A stretch of 64,000 bases of DNA from Shinella kummerowiae (GCF_009827055.1 NZ_WUMK01000007.1:186001-250000); one strand, 5' to 3'. Counted from the first letter of the stretch, positions 54,796 through 63,503 are shown. Translations and numbers: made by a program. Notes: generated by a model not told the origin, from the sequence alone.

Positions 54796-55821
54796 ATGAA
54801 GAAGCGCGTTTTCATCATTGGGCTTCTCGCCGGCCTTGCGGTTATGCCGCCGCTGGCCGGCGCGCGGGCGCAGGTACCTCCGGCGCAGCCCGAACAGGCG
54901 ATCGCCGAAACGCTGGCGGCCGCTTCGTCGCTGTCACAGCTGAAGGCGGTGGTCGTTGCGCGGGACGGCAAGATCGTTGCCGAGCGTGGATATGGCGGCC
55001 ATACGCCAGTCGAAAGCGCGAACATCAAGTCGGCGTCGAAGTCGATCATTTCCGCCCTTGTCGGCATCGCCATCGACAAGGGCCTGCTTGAAGGCGTCGA
55101 CCAGCCGATCGCGCCGATCCTTGCCAGCGACCTGCCGGCGGAGCGTGATCCGCGGCTCGACCGCATTACCATCGGCAACCTGCTCTCCATGCAGGCGGGG
55201 CTGGAGCGCACATCGGGCGGCAACTACGGGCGCTGGGTGGCCAGCCGCAACTGGGTACGCGCGGCCCTTGCCATGCCCTTCGCCGACGAGCCGGGCGGCA
55301 CGATGCTTTACTCCACCGGCTCGACGCATCTTCTCTCGGCGATCCTGACGAAGGTCGGGGGGAAGTCGACGCTTGCGCTCGCCCGCGACTGGCTCGGCCC
55401 CCTCGAGGAGTTCCGCATCGGCGCCTGGGATCGCGATCCGCAAGGCATCTATCTCGGCGGCAACCAGATGGCGATGAGCACGCGCTCGCTGCTGGCCTTC
55501 GGCGAGCTCTACCGCAATGGCGGGCGCACGGCGGATGGCACACAACTCGTGCCGGAAGACTGGGTCCGCCAATCCTGGCAGTCGCGCACCAATTCGCGTT
55601 TTTCCAACGATGGTTATGGCTACGGATGGTTCGAGCGGGTCATCGGCGGCAAGACGGTGCACTATGCCTGGGGCTTTGGCGGACAGATGCTTTACATCGT
55701 GCCGGAGCTTGGCCTGACCGTCGCCATGACCTCCGACGAGGGTGACCCTTCCGCCCGCTCCGGTTACCGTGACGACCTGCATGACCTACTGGCCAAGATC
55801 ATCGGCACGGCCGAGAGCTGA
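54796..55821 (+). CDS. NylB/class C beta-lactamase-like serine hydrolase
   Basis: A 341-residue exported penicillin-binding-protein-fold hydrolase with a signal peptide (MKKRVFIIGLLAGLAVMPPL, likely cleaved after GARA). The S-x-x-K motif is SASK near residue 80 and the tyrosine motif is YSTGSTHLLSA near 175, as in 6-aminohexanoate-dimer hydrolases and EstB-type esterases rather than true AmpC enzymes (Y-A-N). The C-terminal HYAWGFGGQ replaces KTG. Probably an esterase or peptidase in the periplasm. Its stop abuts that of the convergent LysE gene. Confidence 0.88.
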   Translation: MKKRVFIIGLLAGLAVMPPLAGARAQVPPAQPEQAIAETLAAASSLSQLKAVVVARDGKIVAERGYGGHTPVESANIKSASKSIISALVGIAIDKGLLEGVDQPIAPILASDLPAERDPRLDRITIGNLLSMQAGLERTSGGNYGRWVASRNWVRAALAMPFADEPGGTMLYSTGSTHLLSAILTKVGGKSTLALARDWLGPLEEFRIGAWDRDPQGIYLGGNQMAMSTRSLLAFGELYRNGGRTADGTQLVPEDWVRQSWQSRTNSRFSNDGYGYGWFERVIGGKTVHYAWGFGGQMLYIVPELGLTVAMTSDEGDPSARSGYRDDLHDLLAKIIGTAES

Positions 55822-56457
55822 TCAGCTCGCCGCGCGACGATAGAAGGCAAGCGATCCGGCAAGCGCCAGCAGCGCGCCACCGCAGATCCGGTCGAGCCAC
55901 ACGGCCCCTGATGTCTTGAGAACGCGCACGGCCTGCGCACCAAGTGCCGCATAGCCGACCATCACCATGAAATCGATCGCCGCGAAGACCAGGGCGAGCA
56001 GCATATATTGCTGCGCCTGGGGCGCTGAAGGATCGATGAACTGGGGCAGGAAGGCGGAGAAGAAGAGATAGCCCTTCGGATTGGTGACGGCGACGAGGAA
56101 GCTTTTCGTGAAGATGGCTTTCGCCGTCGTTCGACCGCCTGCCTGCGCATCGTCGAGTGCCCGGCCGATCGAACCGGTGGAGCGCAGCATCTGTATGCCG
56201 AGGAAGGCGAGATAGGCGGCACCCAGCCACTTGACGACGGAGAACCAGAATTCGGAGGCCGCGAGCAGCGCACCCAATCCGAGCGCGACTGCGCCGATCA
56301 GCACGAAATCCGACAGCACGGCGCCGATCATGCCGGGCAGCGCACGGCGCATGCCGTAGCGCGAGCCGTTGGTGAGCGCGAGCAGGACCGTCGGGCCCGG
56401 CGTGGCGATGCCGATGAAGGCGACGGCGGCAAAGGCGAGAAGGGTAACTGAAATCAT
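55822..56457 (-). CDS. LysE family amino-acid exporter
   Basis: A 211-residue RhtB/LysE-type exporter with six hydrophobic segments. The N-terminal FIGIATPGPTVLLALTNGSR and the central FLVAVTNPKGYLFFSAFLPQF are family signatures. It exports amino acids or homoserine lactone-like compounds. I start at the ATG at 56457, behind GGGAGG, and not 26 codons upstream. The gene is convergent with zero spacing from the serine hydrolase. Confidence 0.92.
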   Translation of the reverse strand: MISVTLLAFAAVAFIGIATPGPTVLLALTNGSRYGMRRALPGMIGAVLSDFVLIGAVALGLGALLAASEFWFSVVKWLGAAYLAFLGIQMLRSTGSIGRALDDAQAGGRTTAKAIFTKSFLVAVTNPKGYLFFSAFLPQFIDPSAPQAQQYMLLALVFAAIDFMVMVGYAALGAQAVRVLKTSGAVWLDRICGGALLALAGSLAFYRRAAS

Positions 56458-56697
56458 GATGGATCCTCCCGGCCCGATTGCTCCCATGCTTCCGTCACCG
56501 ATGCAAGCCGTCCGAAATTGACAGAAAGACCGCAAAGCCCTATGTGCATGGCAAGGGTGAGAGCCCCTGCCGTCCGCGAGCGTCAGCTTTGGTGAAGTCT
56601 CTCTTTGAAAACAATCGGTCTTCCAGCATCATGCATGCGAACCGGTGGCAATGCGGGCTCCCTCCGACACGACGCATGCAGACATTGGAGATCCGAC

Positions 56698-57144
56698 ATG
56701 CGTCCATCCCCGACGCCACTGCCATCCCTCGACGCCCTGAAAGACCAGGCGAAGCGGCTGCGTGCCCGTTTTGCCGAGGACGGCCAGGCCATTGCCCATG
56801 CCCGCGCGCTCGAACTCATCGCCGCGCAATACGGTTACCGCGACTGGAACACCTTGCACGCCGTCGTCGGCAACCGGCCACCGTTCAATCCCTGGATGCT
56901 CGGCTCGCGCGTGCGCGGCCACTATCTCGGCCAGCCCTTCGATGCCGAAGTGCTCGGCGTGCAGGCGCTGACCAGCCAGCCCGGCCGTTACCGCATGACG
57001 CTGCATTTCGACGAGCCGGTGGATGTGGTGACCTTCGACAGTTTCTCCGCCTTCCGCCAGCGGGTGAACTGCACCGTCGACGAGACGGGGCGGACGGCTG
57101 CGAGAACCTCGAACGGCCGGCCGCACCTCGAACTCGAGTGGTGA
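56698..57144 (+). CDS. Glyoxalase_8 family small protein
   Basis: A 148-residue protein. The first half carries the DALKDQAKRLRARFAEDGQ / HARALELIAAQYGYRDWNTL pattern of the domain named Glyoxalase_8, a helical module shared by many rhizobial proteins whose function is unknown despite the name. The second half (GSRVRGHYLGQPFDAEVLGV) is a small beta domain. I start at the ATG at 56698. It ends 3 nt from the convergent barrel gene. The 240-bp stretch before it holds the LysE promoter and no other gene. Confidence 0.8.
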   Translation: MRPSPTPLPSLDALKDQAKRLRARFAEDGQAIAHARALELIAAQYGYRDWNTLHAVVGNRPPFNPWMLGSRVRGHYLGQPFDAEVLGVQALTSQPGRYRMTLHFDEPVDVVTFDSFSAFRQRVNCTVDETGRTAARTSNGRPHLELEW

Positions 57145-57147
57145 GCA

Positions 57148-58314
57148 TCAGAACGAGCCGGACAACCGCGCCGCAAGGCCGTCGACCTCGAAGTCGGCGG
57201 CCTTGTCGTTTTCACGGCGGATGAGGCGGCTGTATTCCAGCGCCGCCGTCGCGCCCTTGGCGAGGGTATAGGTGAATGTCGCCGTCAGCGATTTCGTGCG
57301 CGTGCGGTAGTCGAAATAGAGCCAGTCGCTATAGGCCTGCTCGAAGGCGAGGCCGAATTTCAGCCTCTCCGTCAGCGTCTTTTCCAGCGAAAGACCGACG
57401 GTGCGCACATCTTCTGCAAGCGAATCGTCGATGTCGGCGAGCTGGATGTCGCGTGTGAGCTTCGCCTTGAGGACTGTCTTCTTCGACATCTGCCAGGCCA
57501 GTTCGCCCTTCAGGAAGGGGCGGGCGCGTTCGACGGTCTTGCCGAGATGAGGGCTGAATATGCCAACCACGCCGGCTTCCGCCATCACGGTAATGCCATT
57601 CTTGAAGGCGCGGCCATAGGCGAGCGAGCCGCGCAGCGTTTCGGCCGGGAACTGGCCGAAGGCCTTTTGCTCCCACCGGTCGATGTGGTTCGTCCGGTAT
57701 TGCGCGGTGATGCCGACCTCACCGCCGAGCAACGGCCGGATGTGACCGCCGTTCACCTCGTAGAGCGTATTGCCGGCCTCGAGCTGCGTCGGCCGCAATC
57801 CCCGGAGCGTGAAATGCGCCTTGCCCCGGTTGAGACTGGTGACCGCGGCGGTGATATGGTTCTTGCCGCCCCAGCGCTCATCCGTCAGGCCCACGCTCGT
57901 GGCGGCTGCGATATCGGCCTTGCGGTACCCGATCAGCAGACTGGGCAGGGACAAAAAGATATCGCCGGATCGCCGGTACTCGATACCACCCTTGAGCGTC
58001 AGCTTCATGGTCTTGCTGAGATCATAGGCATAGCCGACTTCGAGGCCGGCGGTCCGCTGGTCGGCAAAGCGGTAGTCCGGCACACGCCGGACGCTTGTGG
58101 TCAATCCGTAAGCGAAGTGGGACTCCTCGAGGTCGAAACTGCCCCGCAGGCCGAGCTTTGCTTCGCCGTACGAGGCGAAAAGGGCGGTCGGGTCCTGAAA
58201 AATATTGGATGTCCAGCCGCTGCCGACGCTGTAATCGACGGTTGAATCAGCAAGAGATGGATTACATCCGGCAAGCGTCAGAACCACGAAGATGGGGCCA
58301 CGCGGAGAGCGCAT
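57148..58314 (-). CDS. predicted outer-membrane beta-barrel protein
   Basis: A 388-residue exported protein made of alternating amphipathic strands (SHFAYGLTTSVRR, TMKLTLKGGIEYRR, LKFGLAFEQAYSDWLYFDYR) and ending in Phe (LAARLSGSF), typical of a BAM-inserted barrel of about 16 or more strands. The signal peptide contains LTLAGC, a possible lipobox, but a normal cleavage after SLA is equally likely. I start at the ATG at 58314. It resembles capsule or surface-associated barrels in rhizobia only in a general way; function unknown. Confidence 0.65.
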   Translation of the reverse strand: MRSPRGPIFVVLTLAGCNPSLADSTVDYSVGSGWTSNIFQDPTALFASYGEAKLGLRGSFDLEESHFAYGLTTSVRRVPDYRFADQRTAGLEVGYAYDLSKTMKLTLKGGIEYRRSGDIFLSLPSLLIGYRKADIAAATSVGLTDERWGGKNHITAAVTSLNRGKAHFTLRGLRPTQLEAGNTLYEVNGGHIRPLLGGEVGITAQYRTNHIDRWEQKAFGQFPAETLRGSLAYGRAFKNGITVMAEAGVVGIFSPHLGKTVERARPFLKGELAWQMSKKTVLKAKLTRDIQLADIDDSLAEDVRTVGLSLEKTLTERLKFGLAFEQAYSDWLYFDYRTRTKSLTATFTYTLAKGATAALEYSRLIRRENDKAADFEVDGLAARLSGSF

Positions 58315-58562
58315 CAAATTCTGCTCCTGTCCGTTTCTGGAGCAGAATCCTAGCGTTGTATGGTTAAAAATTCCCTCAATGCTTGAGTTTCGCTCCACTC
58401 ATGCAACCTTCTATACGGAGGATTGTGCTCGGATGGCAATCGTTAAACTTGTCTATGTTATGGTTAACTCTTTGCTATGACTGGCAAATCAGGTTGAGTA
58501 AATCGATGCTTATATTATCCTCAGTTGCGTACCGAGGTGGTACACAACCGAAGGAGAGAGAC

Positions 58563-58859
58563 ATGAACAAGACTCGCATCATTGCCATGGCAACTATCCT
58601 CGCATTCGCCGGTACCAGCCAGGCATCCGCTGGCGGCCTGCTCGGCGGCATTCTCGGTGGCAACAAGACCGGTGGCATCGTCATCGCCCCGAGCGTCGGG
58701 GTCGGTGTTGGCGACGTCCTCAGCGACAATGACGGCAACAACATCCTGAACGGCGTTCTGAACAACACCCTCAACGGCACGCTGTCGGGTGTACTCAACG
58801 GCAATGCGCTCGGCATCCTCAGCGGCAGCGACTGCGGCTGCAAGAAGCGCAAACACTGA
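58563..58859 (+). CDS. small secreted Gly/Asn-rich protein
   Basis: A 98-residue protein with a signal peptide (MNKTRIIAMATILAFAGTSQ, cleaved after ASA) and a 75-residue mature part. It has two glycine-rich blocks (GGLLGGILGG and GVGVGD), then repeats of an L-N-G type (ILNGVLNNTLNGTLSGVLNG), and ends with CGCKKRKH, which has two cysteines and a basic tail. A strong AAGGAGAGAG site precedes the start, and a small GTACC/GGTAC stem lies near 58530. A strong terminator follows. It looks abundant and surface-associated; I do not recognise a family. Confidence 0.7.
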   Translation: MNKTRIIAMATILAFAGTSQASAGGLLGGILGGNKTGGIVIAPSVGVGVGDVLSDNDGNNILNGVLNNTLNGTLSGVLNGNALGILSGSDCGCKKRKH

Positions 58860-58889
58860 TCGCACCATCCCCGCCCATGCGGTCAGTGG

Positions 58890-58920
58890 AGCCCGGGAGA
58901 GCGTTGCTCTCCCGGGCTTT
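58890..58920 (+). terminator. rho-independent terminator after small secreted gene
   Basis: AGCCCGGGAGAGC and GCTCTCCCGGGCT form a perfect 13-bp stem with a GTT loop, followed by TT, 30 nt after the stop. Confidence 0.85.
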
Positions 58921-58953
58921 CACCATCGGCAAGCCGTTTCGCGCTCCGCAAAC

Positions 58954-58987
58954 AAAAAAGCCCGCGATCATCTCGCGGGCTTTTTTT
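58954..58987. terminator. bidirectional terminator before pntB end
   Basis: A stem GCCCGCGA/TCGCGGGC with a 5-nt loop is flanked by AAAAAA on the left and TTTTTTT on the right. It can end the pnt transcript from the right and any read-through from the left. Confidence 0.9.
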
Positions 58988-59006
58988 CAATTTCGGGAGA
59001 ACCGGA

Positions 59007-60407
59007 TCAGTGGTTCATCGCCTTGACGATGTCGTCCGTCATCTTCTTGGCGTCGCCGAGCAGCATCATCGTGCCGTCCTTGTAGAACAGCGTGTTGTCG
59101 ATGCCGGCATAGCCGGAGCCAAGCGAGCGCTTGACGAAGAGGCAGGTCTTAGCCTTGTCGACGTCGAGGATCGGCATGCCGTAGATCGGCGAGGACTTGT
59201 CGTCGCGTGCTGCCGGGTTGGTCACGTCGTTGGCGCCGATGACATAGGCGACGTCGGCCTGGGCGAACTCCGAGTTGATGTCTTCCAGTTCGAAGACCTC
59301 GTCATAGGGCACGTTCGCTTCGGCGAGCAGCACGTTCATGTGGCCCGGCATGCGGCCGGCAACCGGATGGATCGCGTACTTCACCTCGACGCCGTTCTTC
59401 TTCAGCGCGTCGGCCAATTCGCGGACCGCGTGCTGCGCCTGCGCCACCGCCATGCCGTAGCCGGGCACGATGATGACCTTGGAGGCATTCGCCATCAGGA
59501 AGGCCGCGTCGTCGGCAGAGCCCTGCTTGACCGTGCGCTGCACGCCGTCGTCCGCCGCTGCCGCCCCGCTGTCGCCGCCGAAGCCGCCGAGGATGACCGA
59601 GATGAACGAGCGGTTCATGCCCTTGCACATGATGTAGGACAGGATGGCACCCGAGGAACCGACCAGCGCGCCGGTGATGATCAGCGCGAGATTGCCGAGC
59701 GTGAAGCCGATGCCGGCTGCAGCCCAACCCGAATAGGAGTTGAGCATGGACACGACGACGGGCATGTCGGCGCCGCCGATCGGCACGATGAGCAGCACGC
59801 CCAGCGCCAGCGCCAGGATGACGATCAGCCAGAAATCGAAGTGGCTTTCCGACAGCGTCAGGCCGACGATGAAGAAGACGATCGCCGCCAGCAGCACGAT
59901 GTTGATGACGTGCCGGTAGGGCAGCATGATCGGCTTGCCGGACATGCGACCATCGAGCTTCAGGAAGGCGATGATCGAGCCGGTGAAGGTGATCGCGCCG
60001 ATGGCGGCACCCAGCGCCATTTCGACGAGCGCCTGGCCGTGGATCTCCCCGACCTGGCCGATGCCGAAGGACACCGGCGAGTAGAGGGCCGCGGCAGCCA
60101 CCAGCACGGCGGCAAGGCCGACGAGCGAGTGGAAGCCGGCGACGAGCTGCGGCATCGAGGTCATCGGGATCGAGCGGGCGATGTAGGCACCCGCACCGCC
60201 GCCGATGGCAAGGCCGAGCACGATGAGCACGAGGCCGCCGAAGGACGGCGTCGCCAGAAGCAACGTCGTGCCGATGGCAATGCCCATGCCGACCATGCCG
60301 AGCATGTTGCCGCGGCGGCTGGTCGTCGGATGCGACAGGCCGCGCAGCGCCATGATGAACAGCACGCCGGAGACGAGATAGAGGAAGGCTGCGAAATTCT
60401 CAGACAT
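59007..60407 (-). CDS. pntB: NAD(P) transhydrogenase subunit beta
   Basis: A 466-residue subunit of the proton-translocating transhydrogenase. The N-terminal 260 residues form about nine transmembrane helices (dII part); the C-terminal domain (dIII) binds NADP(H), with KVIIVPGYGMAVAQAQHAV, GRMPGHMNVLLAEA and YVIGANDVTNPAARDDKSSPI. The complex uses the proton gradient to reduce NADP+ with NADH. It is last in the pntA-pntAB-pntB operon and followed by a bidirectional terminator. Confidence 0.96.
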   Translation of the reverse strand: MSENFAAFLYLVSGVLFIMALRGLSHPTTSRRGNMLGMVGMGIAIGTTLLLATPSFGGLVLIVLGLAIGGGAGAYIARSIPMTSMPQLVAGFHSLVGLAAVLVAAAALYSPVSFGIGQVGEIHGQALVEMALGAAIGAITFTGSIIAFLKLDGRMSGKPIMLPYRHVINIVLLAAIVFFIVGLTLSESHFDFWLIVILALALGVLLIVPIGGADMPVVVSMLNSYSGWAAAGIGFTLGNLALIITGALVGSSGAILSYIMCKGMNRSFISVILGGFGGDSGAAAADDGVQRTVKQGSADDAAFLMANASKVIIVPGYGMAVAQAQHAVRELADALKKNGVEVKYAIHPVAGRMPGHMNVLLAEANVPYDEVFELEDINSEFAQADVAYVIGANDVTNPAARDDKSSPIYGMPILDVDKAKTCLFVKRSLGSGYAGIDNTLFYKDGTMMLLGDAKKMTDDIVKAMNH

Positions 60408-60416
60408 CGGCCAGCC

Positions 60417-60827
60417 TCACTTCTCTTTTTTCTTGTACATCGCCAGCATGCGCTGGGTGACGAGGAAGCCGCCAAAGATGTTGACGGAGGCGAGGATGAG
60501 CGCGACGAAGCCGAAGCTGGTCGCGACACCCGAGAGCGAGATGCCGACGGCGAGAAGCGCGCCGACGACGATGACCGAAGAGATCGCGTTGGTGACGGCC
60601 ATCAGCGGCGTGTGCAGCGCCGGCGTCACCGACCAGACGACATAATAGCCGACGAAGATCGACAGCACGAAGATCGCCAGGCGGAAGACGAAGGGGTCGA
60701 TTGCCCCTCCGGAAACGCCGTGCGCCGCCGCAGCGGCCGCATCCGGCACATATTCGGAGGCCGTGCGCACGGCTTCCACGGCGCGCTCAAGCTCGATGAT
60801 CGCCTTGTCCAGAAGTTCGTTTGCCAT
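60417..60827 (-). CDS. transhydrogenase alpha subunit, membrane part
   Basis: A 136-residue protein with three or four hydrophobic helices (FVFRLAIFVLSIFVGYYVVW, ITSVIVVGALLAVG-type segments, ending in a Lys/Glu tail). It is the short second polypeptide of the split alpha subunit seen in alphaproteobacteria. The ATG at 60827 overlaps the pntA stop by one base (TGATG), with GGAGG 7 nt upstream. pntB starts 9 nt after its stop. Confidence 0.92.
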   Translation of the reverse strand: MANELLDKAIIELERAVEAVRTASEYVPDAAAAAAHGVSGGAIDPFVFRLAIFVLSIFVGYYVVWSVTPALHTPLMAVTNAISSVIVVGALLAVGISLSGVATSFGFVALILASVNIFGGFLVTQRMLAMYKKKEK

Positions 60828-61981
60828 CACTTGGCCTCCCCTTGCGCAACCGCGCCACCGAAGTTCGGATGAACCACGGCGCCGCCATTGGTCAGCATCG
60901 TCGCCTTGACGAGCTCGTCCTCGACATTGACCGAAACCGACCTGGTCTCCTTATCGACCATGGTCTCGAGGAAGGTGATGAGGTTCTTGGCATAGAGGGC
61001 GGAGGCGGAAGCGGCGATGCGGCCCGGCACGTTGAGATAGCCGATGACCTTGACGCCCTCGACTTCGACGACCTTGCCGGCCTCGGAGCCCTCGATATTG
61101 CCGCCGCGTTCGACCGCGAGGTCGACGACGACGGAGCCGTTGCGCATGGCGGCCAGCATCTGGCGCGTCACGAGACGCGGTGCCGGGCGGCCGGGAATGA
61201 GCGCGGTGGTGATGACCATGTCCTGCTTGGTGATATGCTCGGCCACGAGTGCCGCCTGCTTCGCCTGGTATTCCTTGGACATTTCCTTGGCGTAGCCGCC
61301 GGCGGTTTCGGCGGCCTTGAACTCATCATCCTCGACGGCGATGAATTTTGCGCCGAGCGAAGCGACCTGTTCCTTGGCGGCGGGACGAACGTCCGTGGCG
61401 GAGACGGCCGCACCGAGACGGCGCGCCGTTGCGATGGCCTGCAGACCGGCGACGCCGGCGCCCATGACAAAAACCTTGGCGGCCGGAACGGTTCCGGCGG
61501 CGGTCATCATCATCGGCATGGCGCGGTCGAATTCATGGGCGGCGTCGATGACGGCCTGGTAGCCGGCAAGGTTCGCCTGCGAGGACAGGATGTCCATCGA
61601 TTGCGCACGCGTGATGCGCGGCATCAATTCCATGGCGAAGGTGGTGAGACCGGCCTTGGCCATCTCGGCGATGGCCGCCTCGTTGCCGTAGGGATCCATC
61701 GTGGCGATGACGATGGCGCCGGACTTGTAGGTGGCGATCTCGGCCGAGGTCGGCCGGCGCACCTTCAGGACGACATCCGCGGACTTTGCTTCCTGCGGGC
61801 CGACGATGCGGGCACCGACAGCTTCGTAGTCTGCATCCAGGATGCGCGACTTGAGGCCTGCACCAGCTTCCACCAGCACATCGAGCCCCAAGGCTTTCAT
61901 TTTCTTGACAGTTTCCACGGAACCCGCGACGCGGCCCTCCGCCGTGTCGCTTTCCCGCGCCACAAAAATACACTGACTCAA
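60827..61981 (-). CDS. pntA: NAD(P) transhydrogenase subunit alpha, NAD-binding part
   Basis: A 384-residue soluble dI subunit that binds NAD(H), related to alanine dehydrogenase. FVMGAGVAGLQAIATARRLG is the Rossmann motif; ATDVRPAAKEQVASLGAKF and PGRPAPRLVTRQML follow. The N-terminus should read SQCIFVARESDTAEGRVAGS, so I start at the TTG at 61981, which has an excellent GGGGGAGG site 8 nt upstream. A 407-residue version from 62050 has no ribosome binding site and adds unconserved residues. Confidence 0.92.
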   Translation of the reverse strand: MSQCIFVARESDTAEGRVAGSVETVKKMKALGLDVLVEAGAGLKSRILDADYEAVGARIVGPQEAKSADVVLKVRRPTSAEIATYKSGAIVIATMDPYGNEAAIAEMAKAGLTTFAMELMPRITRAQSMDILSSQANLAGYQAVIDAAHEFDRAMPMMMTAAGTVPAAKVFVMGAGVAGLQAIATARRLGAAVSATDVRPAAKEQVASLGAKFIAVEDDEFKAAETAGGYAKEMSKEYQAKQAALVAEHITKQDMVITTALIPGRPAPRLVTRQMLAAMRNGSVVVDLAVERGGNIEGSEAGKVVEVEGVKVIGYLNVPGRIAASASALYAKNLITFLETMVDKETRSVSVNVEDELVKATMLTNGGAVVHPNFGGAVAQGEAK

Positions 61982-62065
61982 ACCGTGGTCCTCCCCCCGA
62001 GACTGGCCGTGTTGAATCACGACGCCGGATGGCACCGTGACAAACCGCAAATGCGGTTGTTCAGA

Positions 62066-62290
62066 TCAACGCAGCAGAATGAAGCCGGCGACGTTGAGAA
62101 TGATGAAAAGCAGAAGCGCGCTGAAGAAACCGGCGCTGGTGAAGAAACCGGCAGCCATGGCGATCAGCAGGGCGACGCAAAACAGCGTGCCGAACTTGGC
62201 TGCATTGATGAAGAAATTGTAGGTCTTCTCGTGCTCGGGATAATCCATCGGAGCGCCCATTTCGACCGGTCCGGAATGATGTTCAGCCAT
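62066..62290 (-). CDS. aa3-type cytochrome c oxidase subunit IV-like protein
   Basis: A 74-residue protein: an acidic/His-rich cytoplasmic N-terminus (MAEHHSGPVEMGAPMDYPEH) then two hydrophobic stretches (FGTLFCVALLIAMAAGFF and LLLFIILNVAGFILL). This matches the small bacterial aa3 oxidase subunit IV family. The ATG at 62290 has AGGAG at 9 nt. It lies 84 nt before the pntA start on the same strand, a respiratory neighbourhood often seen in rhizobia, and may be co-transcribed. Confidence 0.85.
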   Translation of the reverse strand: MAEHHSGPVEMGAPMDYPEHEKTYNFFINAAKFGTLFCVALLIAMAAGFFTSAGFFSALLLFIILNVAGFILLR

Positions 62291-62493
62291 AGTCACCTTC
62301 TCCTAAGCAGCCGCACCCGCCAGACGAAAAAGCTCCATCCGATGAGTGCCCAAAACAGGCCGGAACCAAACTATCCCGGCTTTTCCCCCTGTGCGCGGCA
62401 CGCGCGCGGTCATCAGGCCATACACAATGGATTGGCAAAGCGCAACGGCAAGGCGGGGGAGGGGCGCACACCTGTATCGTTTCCGAAACAGAT

Positions 62494-62521
62494 CGGGCCG
62501 GTTTCGCGGGAAACCGGCCCG
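62494..62521 (-). terminator. hairpin after FeeM-like gene
   Basis: CGGGCCGGTTTC and GAAACCGGCCCG form a perfect 12-bp stem with a 4-nt loop, 24 nt past the stop on the minus strand. It separates this gene from the oxidase subunit gene. The rest of the 255-bp gap shows no feature. Confidence 0.6.
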
Positions 62522-62545
62522 TGATGCGACATCAAAACGCAGCGC

Positions 62546-63319
62546 TCATCCGGTGAAGGCGTTGCCGGACAGCTGGATCCGGCCATCGCCGAAATGGGCG
62601 CGACGTGCCGTCGGGCGCACCGTCAGCGGGCTGAACGTCAGGTCCTCGCCGCGGGCGAACATCATGCGGCGCTCATAGGGCTCGGATTTGAAGAACGGGA
62701 AGCGCTGGTAAAGCGAGGGCAGCGTCTCCTTGACGTTGGTCGCAAGCAGCATCAGGTCGATGATGAACTTGCCGTGGTTGCTCTTCGGCGAGGCGACGAA
62801 GTCGGCGTCGAAGACACGCTTGTAGAAGGCCGAATGGGCGGGCTTGACCATCTGCAGGCAGCGATCCGCCTGGAAATAATCCGTCGCCATGGTGGCGATG
62901 CGCAGCGTCAGATAGGGGATCGCCGGCATTTCCTTCCAGATTTCCGGATCGGCCGCAAGGCGCACCGGGTCGATCAGCGAGAGGCCCGCATCGAGGAAGG
63001 CGTTGATTTCATCCGGGAAAACCTTGCCCGACGAAGTGACGCGATGGTCCGGCGTCACGTGATGCAGGCGCACGGTCGAGATCAGCCGTTCTTCATAGTA
63101 GATGCCGAAGACATAGGCCTGGCTGTCGAAATCGGAATCGTCGATCAGCACGGCCTGTTCGTCGAGATGCATCACGGCGCCGGCCTTGTAGGCCTTGTAG
63201 CGGATGCGGGCGACGTCTTCCATGTCCTCGCCCGTCTCGACCCGGCGGTATTCGATCCTGTCGAGCAGTCCCAGAAGCTTGTCCGAAAAGCGATTGGTCG
63301 CCGTCTCCACGCTGGCCAT
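62546..63319 (-). CDS. FeeM-like N-acyl amino acid synthase / acyltransferase
   Basis: A 257-residue protein of the autoinducer-synthase/GNAT-like fold related to FeeM N-acyl amino acid synthases. The pattern is ARIRYKAYKAGAVMHLDE near residue 42, YVFGIYYEERLISTVRLHHV near 70-90, then LIDPVRLAADPEIWKEMPAIPYLTLRIATMATDYF, equivalent to the E/S-R motif region of acyl-homoserine-lactone and FeeM enzymes. It may acylate an amino acid from acyl-ACP; the product is unknown. I start at the ATG at 63319. A CtrA-type box lies upstream. Confidence 0.75.
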   Translation of the reverse strand: MASVETATNRFSDKLLGLLDRIEYRRVETGEDMEDVARIRYKAYKAGAVMHLDEQAVLIDDSDFDSQAYVFGIYYEERLISTVRLHHVTPDHRVTSSGKVFPDEINAFLDAGLSLIDPVRLAADPEIWKEMPAIPYLTLRIATMATDYFQADRCLQMVKPAHSAFYKRVFDADFVASPKSNHGKFIIDLMLLATNVKETLPSLYQRFPFFKSEPYERRMMFARGEDLTFSPLTVRPTARRAHFGDGRIQLSGNAFTG

Positions 63320-63412
63320 TGTCCCCGTATCCCCGATTGAAAAAGCCGCAGCCACCGCGCTGCCATGCTTAACAATCTCCGATATAAGACAATTTGTGTA
63401 AAATACCATTCG

Positions 63413-63434
63413 TTAACCTTAATGAGTGGTTAAC
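63413..63434. promoter_or_regulatory. CtrA-type binding site before FeeM-like gene
   Basis: TTAATGAGTGGTTAAC (63419-63434) is an exact TTAA-N7-TTAA match to the CtrA consensus, with another TTAAC at 63413. It is about 100 bp upstream of the FeeM-like start in an AT-rich promoter region and 70 bp before the end of the EAL gene. Confidence 0.6.
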
Positions 63435-63503
63435 GCTAATTTTGGTTATGCTGATATTACGGATCGAATTTACGCGATCCGTTGAAAAATCAGGGGATGG
63501 ATG

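Noticed and set aside
54796-55821. AmpC beta-lactamase resistance gene
   Set aside because: The tyrosine motif is YST, not YAN, and KTG is missing; NylB/esterase-like features fit better.
59010-60872. 620-codon open frame opposite pntB
   Set aside because: A shadow of pntB with Asp/Arg/His-rich sequence; the pntB motifs are unambiguous.
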